A stretch of DNA of 64,000 bases, from assembly GCF_000735135.1 (NCBI RefSeq), contig NZ_JPLZ01000006.1:1240001-1304000 (forward strand), written 5' to 3'. The notes under the pieces are model-generated. The model worked only from the letters and a program-made list of their open reading frames with translations. It did not search any database and was not told where the DNA came from. The DNA comes from Chryseobacterium sp. FH1. Lineage in GTDB: Bacteria > Bacteroidota > Bacteroidia > Flavobacteriales > Weeksellaceae. Positions 33,665 to 43,555 of the stretch are shown in pieces (within the stretch, counting starts at the first letter, position 1; each line of letters starts with the position of its first letter). Position numbers and translations under genes: made by a program.

Positions 33665-34936
33665 TTAAATCTCTTTAAACTGCAAGTTCTGCTCTTTAAT
33701 TTGTTGCGCTTCCAACTCTTTATAATAACCAGTTTCTAGCTTTTTATAAATTGATTCGAAAGCTTCAAGCGTTTCGTTGATCTCTGCATCTGTGTGAGAA
33801 GCTGTTGGAATCAATCTTAATAAGATCATTCCTTTTGGAATTACCGGATAAGAAACAACAGATGTAAAAATGCCGTAGTTTTCTCTAAGGTCTCTCGCCA
33901 AAAGCATTGCCTCAACAGGATTTCCCTGGATGAAAACTGGTGTTACACAAGTGTTTGTGTCACCAAGATTGTATCCGATCTTCTTAAGTCCACCTTGAAG
34001 TTTTTCAACATTTTCCCAAAGTTTAGCTTTGATCTCTGGTCTCGATCTTAGAAGTTCCAATCTCTTCAAACCTCCGATTACCATTGGCATTGTCAAAGAT
34101 TTTGCGAAGATCTGAGATCTAAGGTTGAATTTCAGATAACGGATGATCTCTTTGTTTCCTGCTAAAAACGCTCCGAAACCAGCCATAGATTTTGCGAAAG
34201 TAGAGAAATAAACATCGATTTCATCTTGGCAACCTTGCTCTTCTCCAGCACCAGCGCCAGTTGCGCCAAGTGTCCCGAATCCGTGCGCATCATCCACCAA
34301 AATTCTGAAACCATATTTTTCTTTAAGTGCAATGATCTCTTTCAATTTCCCTTGCTGTCCTCTCATTCCGAAAACACCTTCTGTGATTACTAGAATTCCA
34401 CCTCCAGTTTCTTCGGTCACTTTTTGAGCTCTTTGAAGGTTTTTTTCAAGACTAGCGATGTCGTTGTGTCTGTAAGTGAATCGTTTTCCAGAGTGCAATC
34501 TTACACCATCTACGATACAAGCGTGAGAATCTACATCGTAAACAATCACGTCATTTCTGGAAACCAACGCATCGATGCAAGACACCATTCCCTGGTAACC
34601 GAAATTCAAAAGATAAGCTGATTCTTTTTGAACAAATTCTGCCAATTCTCTTTCCAGTTGAAGGTGTTGCTCAGTTTCTCCGGACATTGCTCTTGCGCCC
34701 ATTGGATAAAACATGCCGTACTCTGCAGCGGCTTTCGCATCGGCTTCAAGAACTTCTGGATGGTTGCAAAGTCCTAAATAATCATTCGCGCTCCAAAAGA
34801 TCACTTCTTTTCCCTGGAACTTCATTCTCGGCCCAATTGGCCCTTCCAATCGTGGGAAAATATAATAGCCTTCTGCATAATCTGCAAATTGTCCTAGTGG
34901 ACCTGGGTTTTGTTTTATTCTTTCAAAAATGTCCAT
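33665..34936 (-). CDS. PLP-dependent alpha-oxoamine synthase, probable cysteate fatty-acyltransferase (CapB/SPT type)
   Basis: This 423-residue fold-type I enzyme belongs to the alpha-oxoamine synthase family. His138 (DSHACIVDG) stacks on PLP, Asp215 and His218 (VDDAHGFGTLG) hold the ring, and Lys249 (STFAKSMAGFG) forms the Schiff base. It condenses an amino acid with an acyl thioester. The GYYIFPRLEGPIGPRM start is of the serine-palmitoyltransferase-like group of Bacteroidota rather than KBL or BioF. The adjacent cysteine-synthase-like gene argues that the amino acid is cysteate, giving the sulfonolipid capnine precursor. Serine palmitoyltransferase remains the main alternative. Confidence 0.7.
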   Translation of the reverse strand: MDIFERIKQNPGPLGQFADYAEGYYIFPRLEGPIGPRMKFQGKEVIFWSANDYLGLCNHPEVLEADAKAAAEYGMFYPMGARAMSGETEQHLQLERELAEFVQKESAYLLNFGYQGMVSCIDALVSRNDVIVYDVDSHACIVDGVRLHSGKRFTYRHNDIASLEKNLQRAQKVTEETGGGILVITEGVFGMRGQQGKLKEIIALKEKYGFRILVDDAHGFGTLGATGAGAGEEQGCQDEIDVYFSTFAKSMAGFGAFLAGNKEIIRYLKFNLRSQIFAKSLTMPMVIGGLKRLELLRSRPEIKAKLWENVEKLQGGLKKIGYNLGDTNTCVTPVFIQGNPVEAMLLARDLRENYGIFTSVVSYPVIPKGMILLRLIPTASHTDAEINETLEAFESIYKKLETGYYKELEAQQIKEQNLQFKEI

Positions 34937-35011
34937 TTTTCTAACTGATATTTTTTATTGATTGAAAAAACCTTTTGCTTGACAAAAGGTTATGAATTTT
35001 GTGATTAAATT

Positions 35012-36049
35012 TTACTTGATGATTTCTGTTTTGAAGATTTCATCATAGTTGTGAAAACAATTGTTGATGAATCCTTGCTCTTCCATCCATTTGTCGCTGT
35101 AAACTTTGGTGATGTAGCGAGAGCCGTGGTCTGGGAAAATCAAGACAACCAGATCGTCTTCTTTGAATTCGTGAGAATTCGCATATTGAATCAAAGCTTG
35201 AGTAACGGCTCCAGTAGTGTAACCGCCCATTATTGCTTCTTTCAATGCAATTTCGCGGGTTCTGTAAGCGGACATTTCGTCATTTACTCTGATGTATTCA
35301 TCAATTTTATCGAACAAAAGCGCACCTGGAATCAAGTTTTTTCCAAGACCTTCGATTTGATAAGGATGAATTTCAGTTTTATTGATTTTTCCGGTCTCGT
35401 GGTAAGTTTTCAAGATGGATCCGTCTGCATCTACACCAATTACTTTGATATCAGGATTTTGTTCTTTCAAGAATTTTGCAGTTCCGGAAAGTGTGCCTCC
35501 GGTTCCTGTGCAAGCGAAAACGTGCGTTATTTTTCCTTCGGTTTGTTTCCAGATTTCGGGACCAGTTGTTTGATAATGTGCATCAATATTCAGTTCGTTG
35601 AAATATTGATTGATATAAACGGAATTCGGCGTTTCTTTCGCCACTCTTTTTGCAACTTCGTAGTACGATCTTGGATCATCTGCCGGAACAGAAGCTGGAC
35701 AAACATAAACTGTTGCGCCTAAGGCTTTTAAATAAGCTATTTTCTCCGCTTTCGTTTTGTCACTAACGGCCAGAATGCATTTGTAACCTTTTACGATGCA
35801 AACCATTGCGATGGAAAATCCTGTGTTTCCGGAAGTGGTTTCTACAATGACTGAATCTGGTTTCAGAATTCCTTTTTTCTCCGCATTTTCTATGATGTGT
35901 AGAGCGATTCTGTCTTTCGTAGAATGACCTGGATTGTAAGATTCCAACTTAGCATAAATAGTTGCAGGAATATCCTTGGTAACGTGATTTAATTTGACCA
36001 ACGGTGTGTTGCCAATCAAACCAAGAATATTATCGAATACATTCGTCAT
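35012..36049 (-). CDS. PLP-dependent cysteine-synthase-like enzyme, probable cysteate synthase (CapA type)
   Basis: This 345-residue fold-type II enzyme has PLP Lys45 in ESYNPGHSTKDRIA, the substrate loop TSGNTG (72-77) and the phosphate loop ACTGTGGTLSG. Its STKDR differs from the SVKDR usual in CysK, and the protein has a C-terminal extension of about 30 residues (EEQGFINNCFHNYDEIFK). It is transcribed 75 bp ahead of the alpha-oxoamine synthase. Work on gliding flavobacteria assigned such a pair to cysteate formation from phosphoserine and sulfite and then acylation. Ordinary cysteine synthase is the alternative. Confidence 0.68.
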   Translation of the reverse strand: MTNVFDNILGLIGNTPLVKLNHVTKDIPATIYAKLESYNPGHSTKDRIALHIIENAEKKGILKPDSVIVETTSGNTGFSIAMVCIVKGYKCILAVSDKTKAEKIAYLKALGATVYVCPASVPADDPRSYYEVAKRVAKETPNSVYINQYFNELNIDAHYQTTGPEIWKQTEGKITHVFACTGTGGTLSGTAKFLKEQNPDIKVIGVDADGSILKTYHETGKINKTEIHPYQIEGLGKNLIPGALLFDKIDEYIRVNDEMSAYRTREIALKEAIMGGYTTGAVTQALIQYANSHEFKEDDLVVLIFPDHGSRYITKVYSDKWMEEQGFINNCFHNYDEIFKTEIIK

Positions 36050-36266
36050 TTTTATATCATTTTTCTCTCCAAAACTGTCTGCAAAAATAAATAAAAAATT
36101 GCAATGTTTTTCAGTTTTGACATATTAATATAGTACAAGGCTGATATATTGCAACTTAATTAATGAAAATTCTTTATTTTTTATCAGTTTCTAAATTTTA
36201 AATTTTGTTAAAAACACCGATAACTAAATGAAAAATGCTAATTTCGCCGATATTCTTATTTATAAT

Positions 36267-39200
36267 ATGAAGAACTGGACTTTTAAACAATGGAACACCA
36301 TTCTCGGATGGGTTGTTTTTGCAATTGCATTCCTTACTTATTTATCAACCATAGAACCTAATTTCAGTTTTTGGGATTGTGGAGAATATATTTCTTCAGC
36401 TGTAAAACTGGAGGTAACTCACGCGCCAGGAGCCGCACTTTTCCAATTGATTGGGGCTGTTGTAGCTTTGTTTGCCTTTGGTGATGGACAAAATTATTCA
36501 TTGGTCATCAATGCAATGTCAGCGTTGTGTAGCGCATTCACCATTCTGTTTTTGTTCTGGACGATCACCCATTTAGTAAGAAGATTATTAAATAAAGAAT
36601 TCGAAAATATTACGGTAGCAGAAGAGATAGCTACTTTGTTTGCAGGTGGAGTTGGTGCTTTGTGTTTTACTTTTTCCGACTCATTCTGGTTTTCCGCTGT
36701 TGAAGGTGAGGTTTATGCGATGGCGAGTATGTTTATCGCATTGATTGTTTGGCTCATCACAAAATGGGAAAACGAATATCTTGAAAAAGACAACGAACGC
36801 TGGATCATCCTTTTGTTTTTCATCGTTGGGCTTTCTGTCGGTGTGCATATGATGTGTATGTTGGCTTTGCCAGCGGTTTGTTTGATTTATTACACCAGAA
36901 ATTACAAGTTCACTTGGAAATCATTTTTGATCGCCAATGCTGTTACTTTATTAATATTAGTTATCGTCTTCAAAATTATTTTCCCGGTCATTATGACTTT
37001 GTTCGGGAAATCGGAGGTGTTCTTTGTCAATGGTTTAGGGTTACCTTTCCATTCTGGGACAGTTTTCGCCTTTGTGATTTTGATCGTACTTTGTTATTTA
37101 TTTATTACTTATACGAGAAAAACAGGAAAATCACTTTATCAAACCATAGCACTTTCGGTGGTTTATATGATGATCGGATTCTCTTGCTGGTTGGTGATTC
37201 CAATCCGTGCGATTGCAAATCCACCAATGAACTTGAATGATCCAGACAATGCTTTGGGAATGTTGGATTACTACAACCGTGAGCAATACGGCGATTGGCC
37301 AACTTTGTACGGTCAAAACTACACCGCTTATCTGGATCCAAACGGAATACAAAAAAATGAGGACGGAAGTTACAAGACTGTAAAAACGGGCGATACCTAC
37401 GAGAAAGATCCTGCGACAGGAAGATATCGTTTGGTAGGAGAGAAATTCAACTATGTTTACAATCCGGAACACGTAAGTTTGTTTCCAAGAATGTTTAGTG
37501 AAGATAAATCCGTGATGCCCAATTACATTTCGATGTACGGCGCGCCAGATTTTACTTTCAATTACGGAAATGAGCAAGTTTCAGAAAGTCCAGAAGCAAA
37601 ACAGTTTTTCGATGAACTTCGTCAAAAATATGAGAACGGAACCATCAAAATGGATGATTATCTGAAGGCGAAACAATTCGGTTTGATCAATGTTCAGCGT
37701 CCGACTTTGGCTCAAAATCTTGATTATTTCATCACATTTCAGAATTATTTCTACTTTGTGAGATATTTGCTTTGGAACTATTCCGGAAGGCAGAATGATG
37801 TCGAAGGTCATATGGAAAATACCAATGGAAACTTCATTACCGGAATTCCTTTCATCGATAATAATCTTTGGGGCGATCAATCTGAAATGCCTGCAAAATT
37901 CCAAAATGCAAGTACCGTCAAGTTCTTTATGCTTCCATTGATTTTAGGATTAATCGGGTTTTTCTTCCAGCTAAATAGAGATTTCGGACGATTCTATTCT
38001 ATATTATCATTGTTCATATTAACAAGTGTAATGATTGTCTTCTACACCGGAATGAAACCTTTCGAACCGCGTGAAAGAGATTACGCGATGGTCGGTTCTT
38101 TCTACGCTTTTGCGATTTGGATTGGATTGGGCGTTGCGGCAATCTATTGGTTTCTTCAGAAAAAAGTACAAAGTAAAGGTGCCCAGGTTTTGGTTGGTGC
38201 TGCATTGATGGGCATTCCATTGATGATGGCATTCCAAAACTACAATGTTCACGATAGAAGCAATAGATATGCGGCCTACGATTACGCTTATTCATCATTA
38301 AAGTCATTACCGAAAGATGGGATCATGTTTGTTTATGGTGACAATGATACCTATCCGGTTTGGGCGATCCAGGAAACTGAGGAGTTCCGTTCGGATGTGA
38401 AAGTGGTGAACTTTACCTTATTATCAACGCCTTGGAATATCGATCAAGTTAAAAGAAGAACCTACAATGCGATGGGCGTTCCATCTACTTTGGTGCACGA
38501 AGATTATCGTGAAGGCTCCAATGATCAAATCTATATGATGTCAAAAGATGATTGGTCCAATATCTTTGCAAATCTTAAAGATCAGGGCGTTCCAGATACA
38601 GAATTTGCACAGTTCAGAAAGTTTGCGACGCAGGATTCTATCACTTTGAAAGAAGCGATCAGTTTCCTAAAAATGAAATCGCCTGAAAAGGATGAAATCG
38701 TAAAAATGATTTTTGGAGAAGAGCGTTATCAAAAATTTAATTTCCTTCCTGTTACCAAGTTTGTACTTCCTGTAAACGTTAATAATGCCGTTAAAGCAGG
38801 AATCATCACACCAGCAGAAGCTCAGAAAGCGGAGAAACAAATCGTGATCAATTATAAAGGAACAAGTATGTTCAAAAATAATTTGTTGATGATGGACATT
38901 CTCGCCAATTTCGATTGGAAACGTTCGATCAACTTCTCGAGCGGTGGAATCTACGATCCAAGCAATCTGTTTTTCCTTTCCAATTATTTGAAATATGATG
39001 GCCACAGCTATAGACTAGTTCCAATCAAAACGGAAGAATCTGTGGATGGTGAATTGGGAATGGTAAATGCAGACGAACTTTACAACACTGTTAAAAATTA
39101 CAAATGGGGTAATTTCAAAGATTTAAATACCCATTTCGATGAGACCTGTACACAAAACATTGTGAGCTACAGATCGTCTGCAAGTCGCGTGGCAGAAGCA

Positions 39201-39752
39201 TTGGTTTTGAAAGGTGAAAAGAATAAAGCCATCGAAATTCTGGATCTTGCCAACCGCGAAATTCCAGTTTCAAAATACAACGACCCAAGATCTCTAAGTT
39301 CCATTGTTTACGCATACATCGTTGCAGGACAAGAGCAAAAGGGTCTTGAGCTGGCAGAAGATCTCAAAAAAGGCATCTTTGCAGAATATGATTATTATAC
39401 AAGACTATCGCCGAAATTCCAAGTGTATGCAGGCAGACAAATGAAAACCAAGCCTATGGAATATTCACTGGTGGTTGGCGCCGTTGCAGATGCTTACAAC
39501 AAGATTGGACAGAAAGACAAAGGTTATCAGTATCTTGTCAATTCGTTGAATGTGATTGATAAAAGATTCGATGTGTTCATCAAAGATCTTCAGGAGATGG
39601 GTAAGGAAAAAGCTTTTAAAAAGGCAGATGACGTGCAGAAGGTGACTTCTTTCTATTCTTATCTATTCGATATCATGAAAGATTACGATACAACTTACGA
39701 AGCAGAAAAGATGGATCAAATCACCAAAAAATTGATGAAGGTGACTCAATAA
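36267..39752 (+). CDS. DUF2723 family membrane protein (protein O-mannosyltransferase-like)
   Basis: The protein has 1161 residues from the ATG at 36267 (MKNWTFKQWNTILGW); an in-frame ATG at 36228 would add 13 residues. The first ~330 residues contain multiple helices and the GT-C-like loop TIEPNFSFWDCGEYISSAVKL with an acidic centre, as in TMEM260/DUF2723 proteins. More helices follow at about 560-680. The C-terminal ~400 residues are soluble, with possible TPR-like helical repeats (ALVLKGEKNKAIEIL, YIVAGQEQKGLELAEDL, DAYNKIGQKDKGYQYL). It is probably a periplasmic-facing glycosyltransferase. Confidence 0.85.
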   Translation: MKNWTFKQWNTILGWVVFAIAFLTYLSTIEPNFSFWDCGEYISSAVKLEVTHAPGAALFQLIGAVVALFAFGDGQNYSLVINAMSALCSAFTILFLFWTITHLVRRLLNKEFENITVAEEIATLFAGGVGALCFTFSDSFWFSAVEGEVYAMASMFIALIVWLITKWENEYLEKDNERWIILLFFIVGLSVGVHMMCMLALPAVCLIYYTRNYKFTWKSFLIANAVTLLILVIVFKIIFPVIMTLFGKSEVFFVNGLGLPFHSGTVFAFVILIVLCYLFITYTRKTGKSLYQTIALSVVYMMIGFSCWLVIPIRAIANPPMNLNDPDNALGMLDYYNREQYGDWPTLYGQNYTAYLDPNGIQKNEDGSYKTVKTGDTYEKDPATGRYRLVGEKFNYVYNPEHVSLFPRMFSEDKSVMPNYISMYGAPDFTFNYGNEQVSESPEAKQFFDELRQKYENGTIKMDDYLKAKQFGLINVQRPTLAQNLDYFITFQNYFYFVRYLLWNYSGRQNDVEGHMENTNGNFITGIPFIDNNLWGDQSEMPAKFQNASTVKFFMLPLILGLIGFFFQLNRDFGRFYSILSLFILTSVMIVFYTGMKPFEPRERDYAMVGSFYAFAIWIGLGVAAIYWFLQKKVQSKGAQVLVGAALMGIPLMMAFQNYNVHDRSNRYAAYDYAYSSLKSLPKDGIMFVYGDNDTYPVWAIQETEEFRSDVKVVNFTLLSTPWNIDQVKRRTYNAMGVPSTLVHEDYREGSNDQIYMMSKDDWSNIFANLKDQGVPDTEFAQFRKFATQDSITLKEAISFLKMKSPEKDEIVKMIFGEERYQKFNFLPVTKFVLPVNVNNAVKAGIITPAEAQKAEKQIVINYKGTSMFKNNLLMMDILANFDWKRSINFSSGGIYDPSNLFFLSNYLKYDGHSYRLVPIKTEESVDGELGMVNADELYNTVKNYKWGNFKDLNTHFDETCTQNIVSYRSSASRVAEALVLKGEKNKAIEILDLANREIPVSKYNDPRSLSSIVYAYIVAGQEQKGLELAEDLKKGIFAEYDYYTRLSPKFQVYAGRQMKTKPMEYSLVVGAVADAYNKIGQKDKGYQYLVNSLNVIDKRFDVFIKDLQEMGKEKAFKKADDVQKVTSFYSYLFDIMKDYDTTYEAEKMDQITKKLMKVTQ

Positions 39753-39787
39753 TTGATTGCTCAATAGAACGATTATCAAATGATATT

Positions 39788-39820
39788 AAAAACGGACAAA
39801 TTTATTTTGTCCGTTTTTTT
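39788..39820 (+). terminator. Terminator after DUF2723 gene
   Basis: The stem AAAACGGACAAA/TTTGTCCGTTTT with a 5-nt loop is followed by a T run. Confidence 0.9.
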
Positions 39821-40373
39821 TTATTTAAATCTTTGAGAAGTTTTCATTTAATGATATTTTATGAAGTTTTGCTGAGCCTATTCGAAGATGAATCTGATGG
39901 TTTACTAAAAAGTACTAACCTAAATCTATCGGTCAAAAATTATTTTCTGTTAAAATTTTGACGGTTTTAATTTAATATGTTGATATTCAATTATTTAATA
40001 AAATATTTAGATTCTGTAATCGCGTATTAATTAAATTATTATTAATTCGATATTAAATAATTTATTTGACAACCTTAATTAACAATATTATGATTTATTG
40101 TTAGTTTATTTTAGCTAAAAAACTCTTGAAATTATTGAATGTGTAATTTAATAAAAAGATTAGTTATATTTAATGTGTTGGTTATCAGTTGTATTGTATT
40201 TTAGCTAAATTGATTGTAATGTTATTTAATTAACAAAAATCAAATTAAATTAACGTTTTTTAACAAATTCTGTGGTTTCCTATGGTTAGGTAATCGAGAA
40301 GGGTTGGAATTTTGATTTAGTCCCAATTAGAGCGCGGTAAGGCTCAAAGTTTAGTTCGGGAGGTGTTTCGAAG

Positions 40374-40381
40374 TATCTTTG
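40374..40381 (+). promoter_or_regulatory. Candidate -7 box of the RlpA-like gene
   Basis: TATCTTTG fits TANNTTTG, 28 bp before the ATG. No exact TTG occurs at the -33 distance. Confidence 0.45.
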
Positions 40382-40408
40382 CGGAGTCAAAACCAATAAA
40401 TATTCAAC

Positions 40409-40777
40409 ATGATAAAAAGAATTTTTCTTGTAGTCATAATGATGATTTCCACACTTGGTATTTATTCTTTCAAGAGTTATGCCACAGATGCTAAAACAAG
40501 TTTTGCATCGTTCTACCACGATAAGTTTAACGGTAGAAAAACAGCAAGCGGAGAAATTTTCAGTAACAAAGAACTTACCGCTGCAAATAAAACACTTCCT
40601 TTTGGGACAGAAGTAAAAATAACAAATTTGATCTCTGGGAAAAGTGTTGTAGTTAGAGTTAACGACAGAGGACCATACCATTCATCTAGAGCCTTTGATC
40701 TCTCTAAAGCTGCATTTGATTCGATAGGCGACCTAAGAAAAGGTACTATCGCAATCGAATATGAAATTATCGACTAA
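40409..40777 (+). CDS. RlpA-like double-psi beta-barrel protein
   Basis: This 122-residue protein has an N-terminal signal peptide or anchor (IKRIFLVVIMMISTLGIYS). The rest is one DPBB domain of the RlpA family: SFASFYHDKFNGRKTASGE at about 31-49, LPFGTEVKITNL, VRVNDRGPYHSSRAFDLS at about 82-99. The Asp in NDRGP is the conserved residue in RlpA lytic transglycosylases that cut glycan strands lacking stem peptides. It has no SPOR domain. It is a single gene with a long AT-rich upstream region and its own terminator. Confidence 0.87.
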   Translation: MIKRIFLVVIMMISTLGIYSFKSYATDAKTSFASFYHDKFNGRKTASGEIFSNKELTAANKTLPFGTEVKITNLISGKSVVVRVNDRGPYHSSRAFDLSKAAFDSIGDLRKGTIAIEYEIID

Positions 40778-40799
40778 GATTCAACTTATTTTAAAGTTT

Positions 40800-40829
40800 A
40801 AAAGCCATCCGATCTGGATGGCTTTTTTT
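40800..40829. terminator. Terminator between RlpA-like and antiporter genes
   Basis: The stem AAAGCCATCC/GGATGGCTTT and T run separate the convergent genes. Confidence 0.9.
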
Positions 40830-40849
40830 GTTTTAGTTTATCTCAAAGC

Positions 40850-42970
40850 TTATCGGAAAATTTTCTTGATGATATTTCCAATCTCGACAAAATCATCGTG
40901 GTTGCGAACAGATCGGATTTCTGTATTGTCTTTGTCCGTTTTTGAGTAAGGATAAATCAAAAGATAATTCTTATTTGGAAGTTTCGTATTCAGAAAATCT
41001 GGAATGTAGCGCATCTTTGGGAAGTAGGATGTCATGCCGCGTTTGGCCAAAATCAAGATCAAGCCTTCATTATCCTTTATCTTTTCTGCTTTCTGCTCAG
41101 CATCTAACCAAGAATTGATCACAATGAAGTCAGCTTCAATATTGACTTTCTTGATGATTTTCTTTAATACCTTAATGATATTTTCAGGTGCATAAAAACT
41201 GATCACAGCGCCAGAATTTTTTCCAATGTTCCAAACTCTTGCCAAAGAATGGAAAAATCCAGATTCCAAATGCGCATTTTCCGGAATCATCACCAAATAA
41301 CGTTTAACCGTCGAAAGTGGCTGTGCCGCATGGTAAACGAAGATATTGATGTCATCATTCTGCAAATAACCATTATACAAATTATCAGCGAATGACGCGG
41401 AAAAACCTTTCTCATCTTCCAATCCGATGATCAGGTCGGTGATTTTCTGTTCTTTCACCACATTGTTGATTCCGTTGATCACGTCGTTGTCATAGCGTGT
41501 CAGTGGTTTTAATTTGACATCTGCTGCAGAAGCGGTGTTGACGGCATAGCTTAGGATCTTTTCTGCATTCTTGATAGACGATTCATTTTTATCTTCATTA
41601 ATGACATTCAGGCCGAACATATTTTCTGTGTTTGCATGGTTTTTCACCAATAATCCAAGATTTACGGTCTTATCAACCATTCCCTCATAATTTAGCGCCA
41701 AAAGGATATTTTCCTGCTCGTGATTGTTTCCGGTGAGTGTATCCTCATTTTCTGCTTCTGCGATCTTTTCCGCGCTTGCCATCGAGATGAAGGATGAAAT
41801 GGTACAAGAAATCAATATTAATAAAATACTTCCGTTCAGAACGTGTTCGTTCAATAATCGGACAGGTTCGCCAGCTTCATTCTCAGAGAGGATAATGTTG
41901 TAACCAACCATTACTGCGGCCAGAGTTGCTGCCGCGGAGGCAGAACTTAATCCAAAAATCAATTTTCCTTCATGTTTTGTCAATCGAAAAGTTTTCTGGG
42001 TCAGAACGGCCGCAACGTATTTTCCTAAAATGGAAGCCACCAACATTACAGATGCGACTTGCAAAGTTTCCCAACTTTTGAAAAAGACTTTGAAATCGAT
42101 CAACATTCCAACGCTGATCAAAAAGAAAGGAATGAAAATCGCGTTCCCGACAAACTCGACCCGATTCATCAATGAAGAAGTATGCGGAATCAATCGGTTC
42201 AAAGCCAATCCTGCCAAGAATGCGCCGATAATGGCTTCAACGCCGGCTAATTCTGCCAAAAGTGCGGCCAAGTAGATCATTACCAATACAAAAATATACT
42301 GCGAGATCTTATCATCCACTTTCTTGAAAAACCATCTGCCGATGATTGGAAATATTAATAAAACCACCAATCCAAAAGCTAAAACCGAAGCGGAAAGCTT
42401 GATCCAAAATTCGCTCCCAACTTCACCCTGCGACATTCCGACCACGACCGCCAAAACCAATAGGGCAAGCACATCGGTGATCATCGTTCCGCCAACAGTG
42501 ATGTTTACAGAGAGATTCTTCGCAACACCCAACTTGCTGACAAGTGGGTAAGCAATCAAAGTGTGTGATGAGAAAAGACTGGCAAAAAGGACTGAAGTTA
42601 AAAGTGAAAATCCTAAAATATAATAGCCACCTAAAAAGCCAAGGGCAAAGGGAACAACGAAGGTGTAAAGTCCAAAGGTCAAACTTTTCCATTTGTTCCT
42701 TTTGAAATCGCCCATATCGATTTCCAGACCGGCGAGAAACATAATATATAGCAAGCCTGTTGTTCCCGTAACTACAATGCTGCTATCTCTCGAGAGAACA
42801 TTGAAACCATTTGGTCCAATGATAGCACCAGCGATAATCAATCCGAGAAGATGTGGAACTTTGATTTTATTGAGCAGTAATGGCGCACCAAGAATGATGA
42901 TTAGAACCACTAAAAACTTCAGTACAGGATCCTCCAACGGAAGGCTGAGGTTGTGAATACTTAATAGCAT
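40850..42970 (-). CDS. Cation:proton antiporter, CPA2 (KefB/NapA-like) with cytoplasmic domain
   Basis: This 706-residue protein has residues about 1-410 forming about twelve membrane helices of the Na+/H+ exchanger fold, with IIAGAIIGPNGF near 46 and the discontinuous-helix region TSVLFASLFSSHTLIAYPLV and GAFLAGLALNRLIP. The C-terminal ~280 residues are soluble and resemble tandem universal-stress-protein-like folds (ENILLALNYEGMVDKTVNLGLL; KRYLVMIPENAHLESGF), a likely sensor. It exchanges Na+ or K+ for H+ across the inner membrane; which ion cannot be told. It may be co-transcribed with the small lipoprotein gene upstream. Confidence 0.87.
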   Translation of the reverse strand: MLLSIHNLSLPLEDPVLKFLVVLIIILGAPLLLNKIKVPHLLGLIIAGAIIGPNGFNVLSRDSSIVVTGTTGLLYIMFLAGLEIDMGDFKRNKWKSLTFGLYTFVVPFALGFLGGYYILGFSLLTSVLFASLFSSHTLIAYPLVSKLGVAKNLSVNITVGGTMITDVLALLVLAVVVGMSQGEVGSEFWIKLSASVLAFGLVVLLIFPIIGRWFFKKVDDKISQYIFVLVMIYLAALLAELAGVEAIIGAFLAGLALNRLIPHTSSLMNRVEFVGNAIFIPFFLISVGMLIDFKVFFKSWETLQVASVMLVASILGKYVAAVLTQKTFRLTKHEGKLIFGLSSASAAATLAAVMVGYNIILSENEAGEPVRLLNEHVLNGSILLILISCTISSFISMASAEKIAEAENEDTLTGNNHEQENILLALNYEGMVDKTVNLGLLVKNHANTENMFGLNVINEDKNESSIKNAEKILSYAVNTASAADVKLKPLTRYDNDVINGINNVVKEQKITDLIIGLEDEKGFSASFADNLYNGYLQNDDINIFVYHAAQPLSTVKRYLVMIPENAHLESGFFHSLARVWNIGKNSGAVISFYAPENIIKVLKKIIKKVNIEADFIVINSWLDAEQKAEKIKDNEGLILILAKRGMTSYFPKMRYIPDFLNTKLPNKNYLLIYPYSKTDKDNTEIRSVRNHDDFVEIGNIIKKIFR

Positions 42971-42982
42971 TTTTGTGTTTTT

Positions 42983-43555
42983 TTATTTTGATGAACGTAA
43001 CAATTCTACAGAAAATACAGCAGAACAGTTGTTGTTGACAGTGATCGTTCTCTTTCCGCGAATCTTTTCGGCCGAGATCTCATTGAGCAGAATGTTCATA
43101 TCAACCAGTTTGGAAGAAGTAGAATCGGTTTTGAAATTGAGTTTGATCTCGTTGTTTTCCAGCTTTCCGGCGTAGGTTCGCACGAGATTGTTTTTGCTGT
43201 ACACATTGACCGAAGTTTGCAAAGAATCATTCACGAATTCCCAGATGTCCGTTCTCTGGTCACCGATCACGTAGTCGGAGCAGTTGGACTCTGTGCAGAT
43301 CACCTTTCCGGTCCATTTCCCGAGAATGTCTTCCGGCCAAGTCGGAATAACTACAGAATCTGTTTTTTTTGCGTAGAGGCTGTCTCTCATTTTCAAAAGC
43401 GCATCAAATTCTGCTTCCTTTTGAGAGAAGATATTTTCTTTTTCAGACAAGAGTTTTTCCCTTGCGTCTAGCTGTTTTTCGCGTTCGTTCTCCTTGCAGG
43501 AAAATAGAAATAGGGATACACAGCATAACAATAGGATTTTCGTACTTCTCGGCAT
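42983..43555 (-). CDS. Lipoprotein with coiled coil, unknown function
   Basis: The 190-residue protein begins MPRSTKILLLCCVSLFLFSC, a lipoprotein signal with lipobox LFSC (Cys20). The following KENERE resembles the acidic export tag of surface lipoproteins in Bacteroidota. Residues about 22-62 are a heptad-patterned coiled coil rich in Glu, Lys and Leu. The C-terminal part (ILGKWTGKVICTES, IWEFVNDSL, EIKLNFKTDS) is a beta-rich lipocalin-like fold with a Cys pair that could be disulfide-bonded. It lies 12 bp ahead of the antiporter gene. Confidence 0.78.
   Translation of the reverse strand: MPRSTKILLLCCVSLFLFSCKENEREKQLDAREKLLSEKENIFSQKEAEFDALLKMRDSLYAKKTDSVVIPTWPEDILGKWTGKVICTESNCSDYVIGDQRTDIWEFVNDSLQTSVNVYSKNNLVRTYAGKLENNEIKLNFKTDSTSSKLVDMNILLNEISAEKIRGKRTITVNNNCSAVFSVELLRSSK

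Larger units (their letters stand above)
39753..40408. other. 656-bp gene-free, very AT-rich spacer
   Basis: The left end holds the terminator at 39788-39820. From about 39960 to 40270 the sequence is extremely AT-rich, with recurrent TTAATTAA/TATTTAAT motifs and two copies of ATTTTAGCTAAA (near 40109 and 40197). The last 100 bp are more mixed and contain a TATCTTTG box at 40374-40381. No ORF or RNA gene is recognised. Confidence 0.7.
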
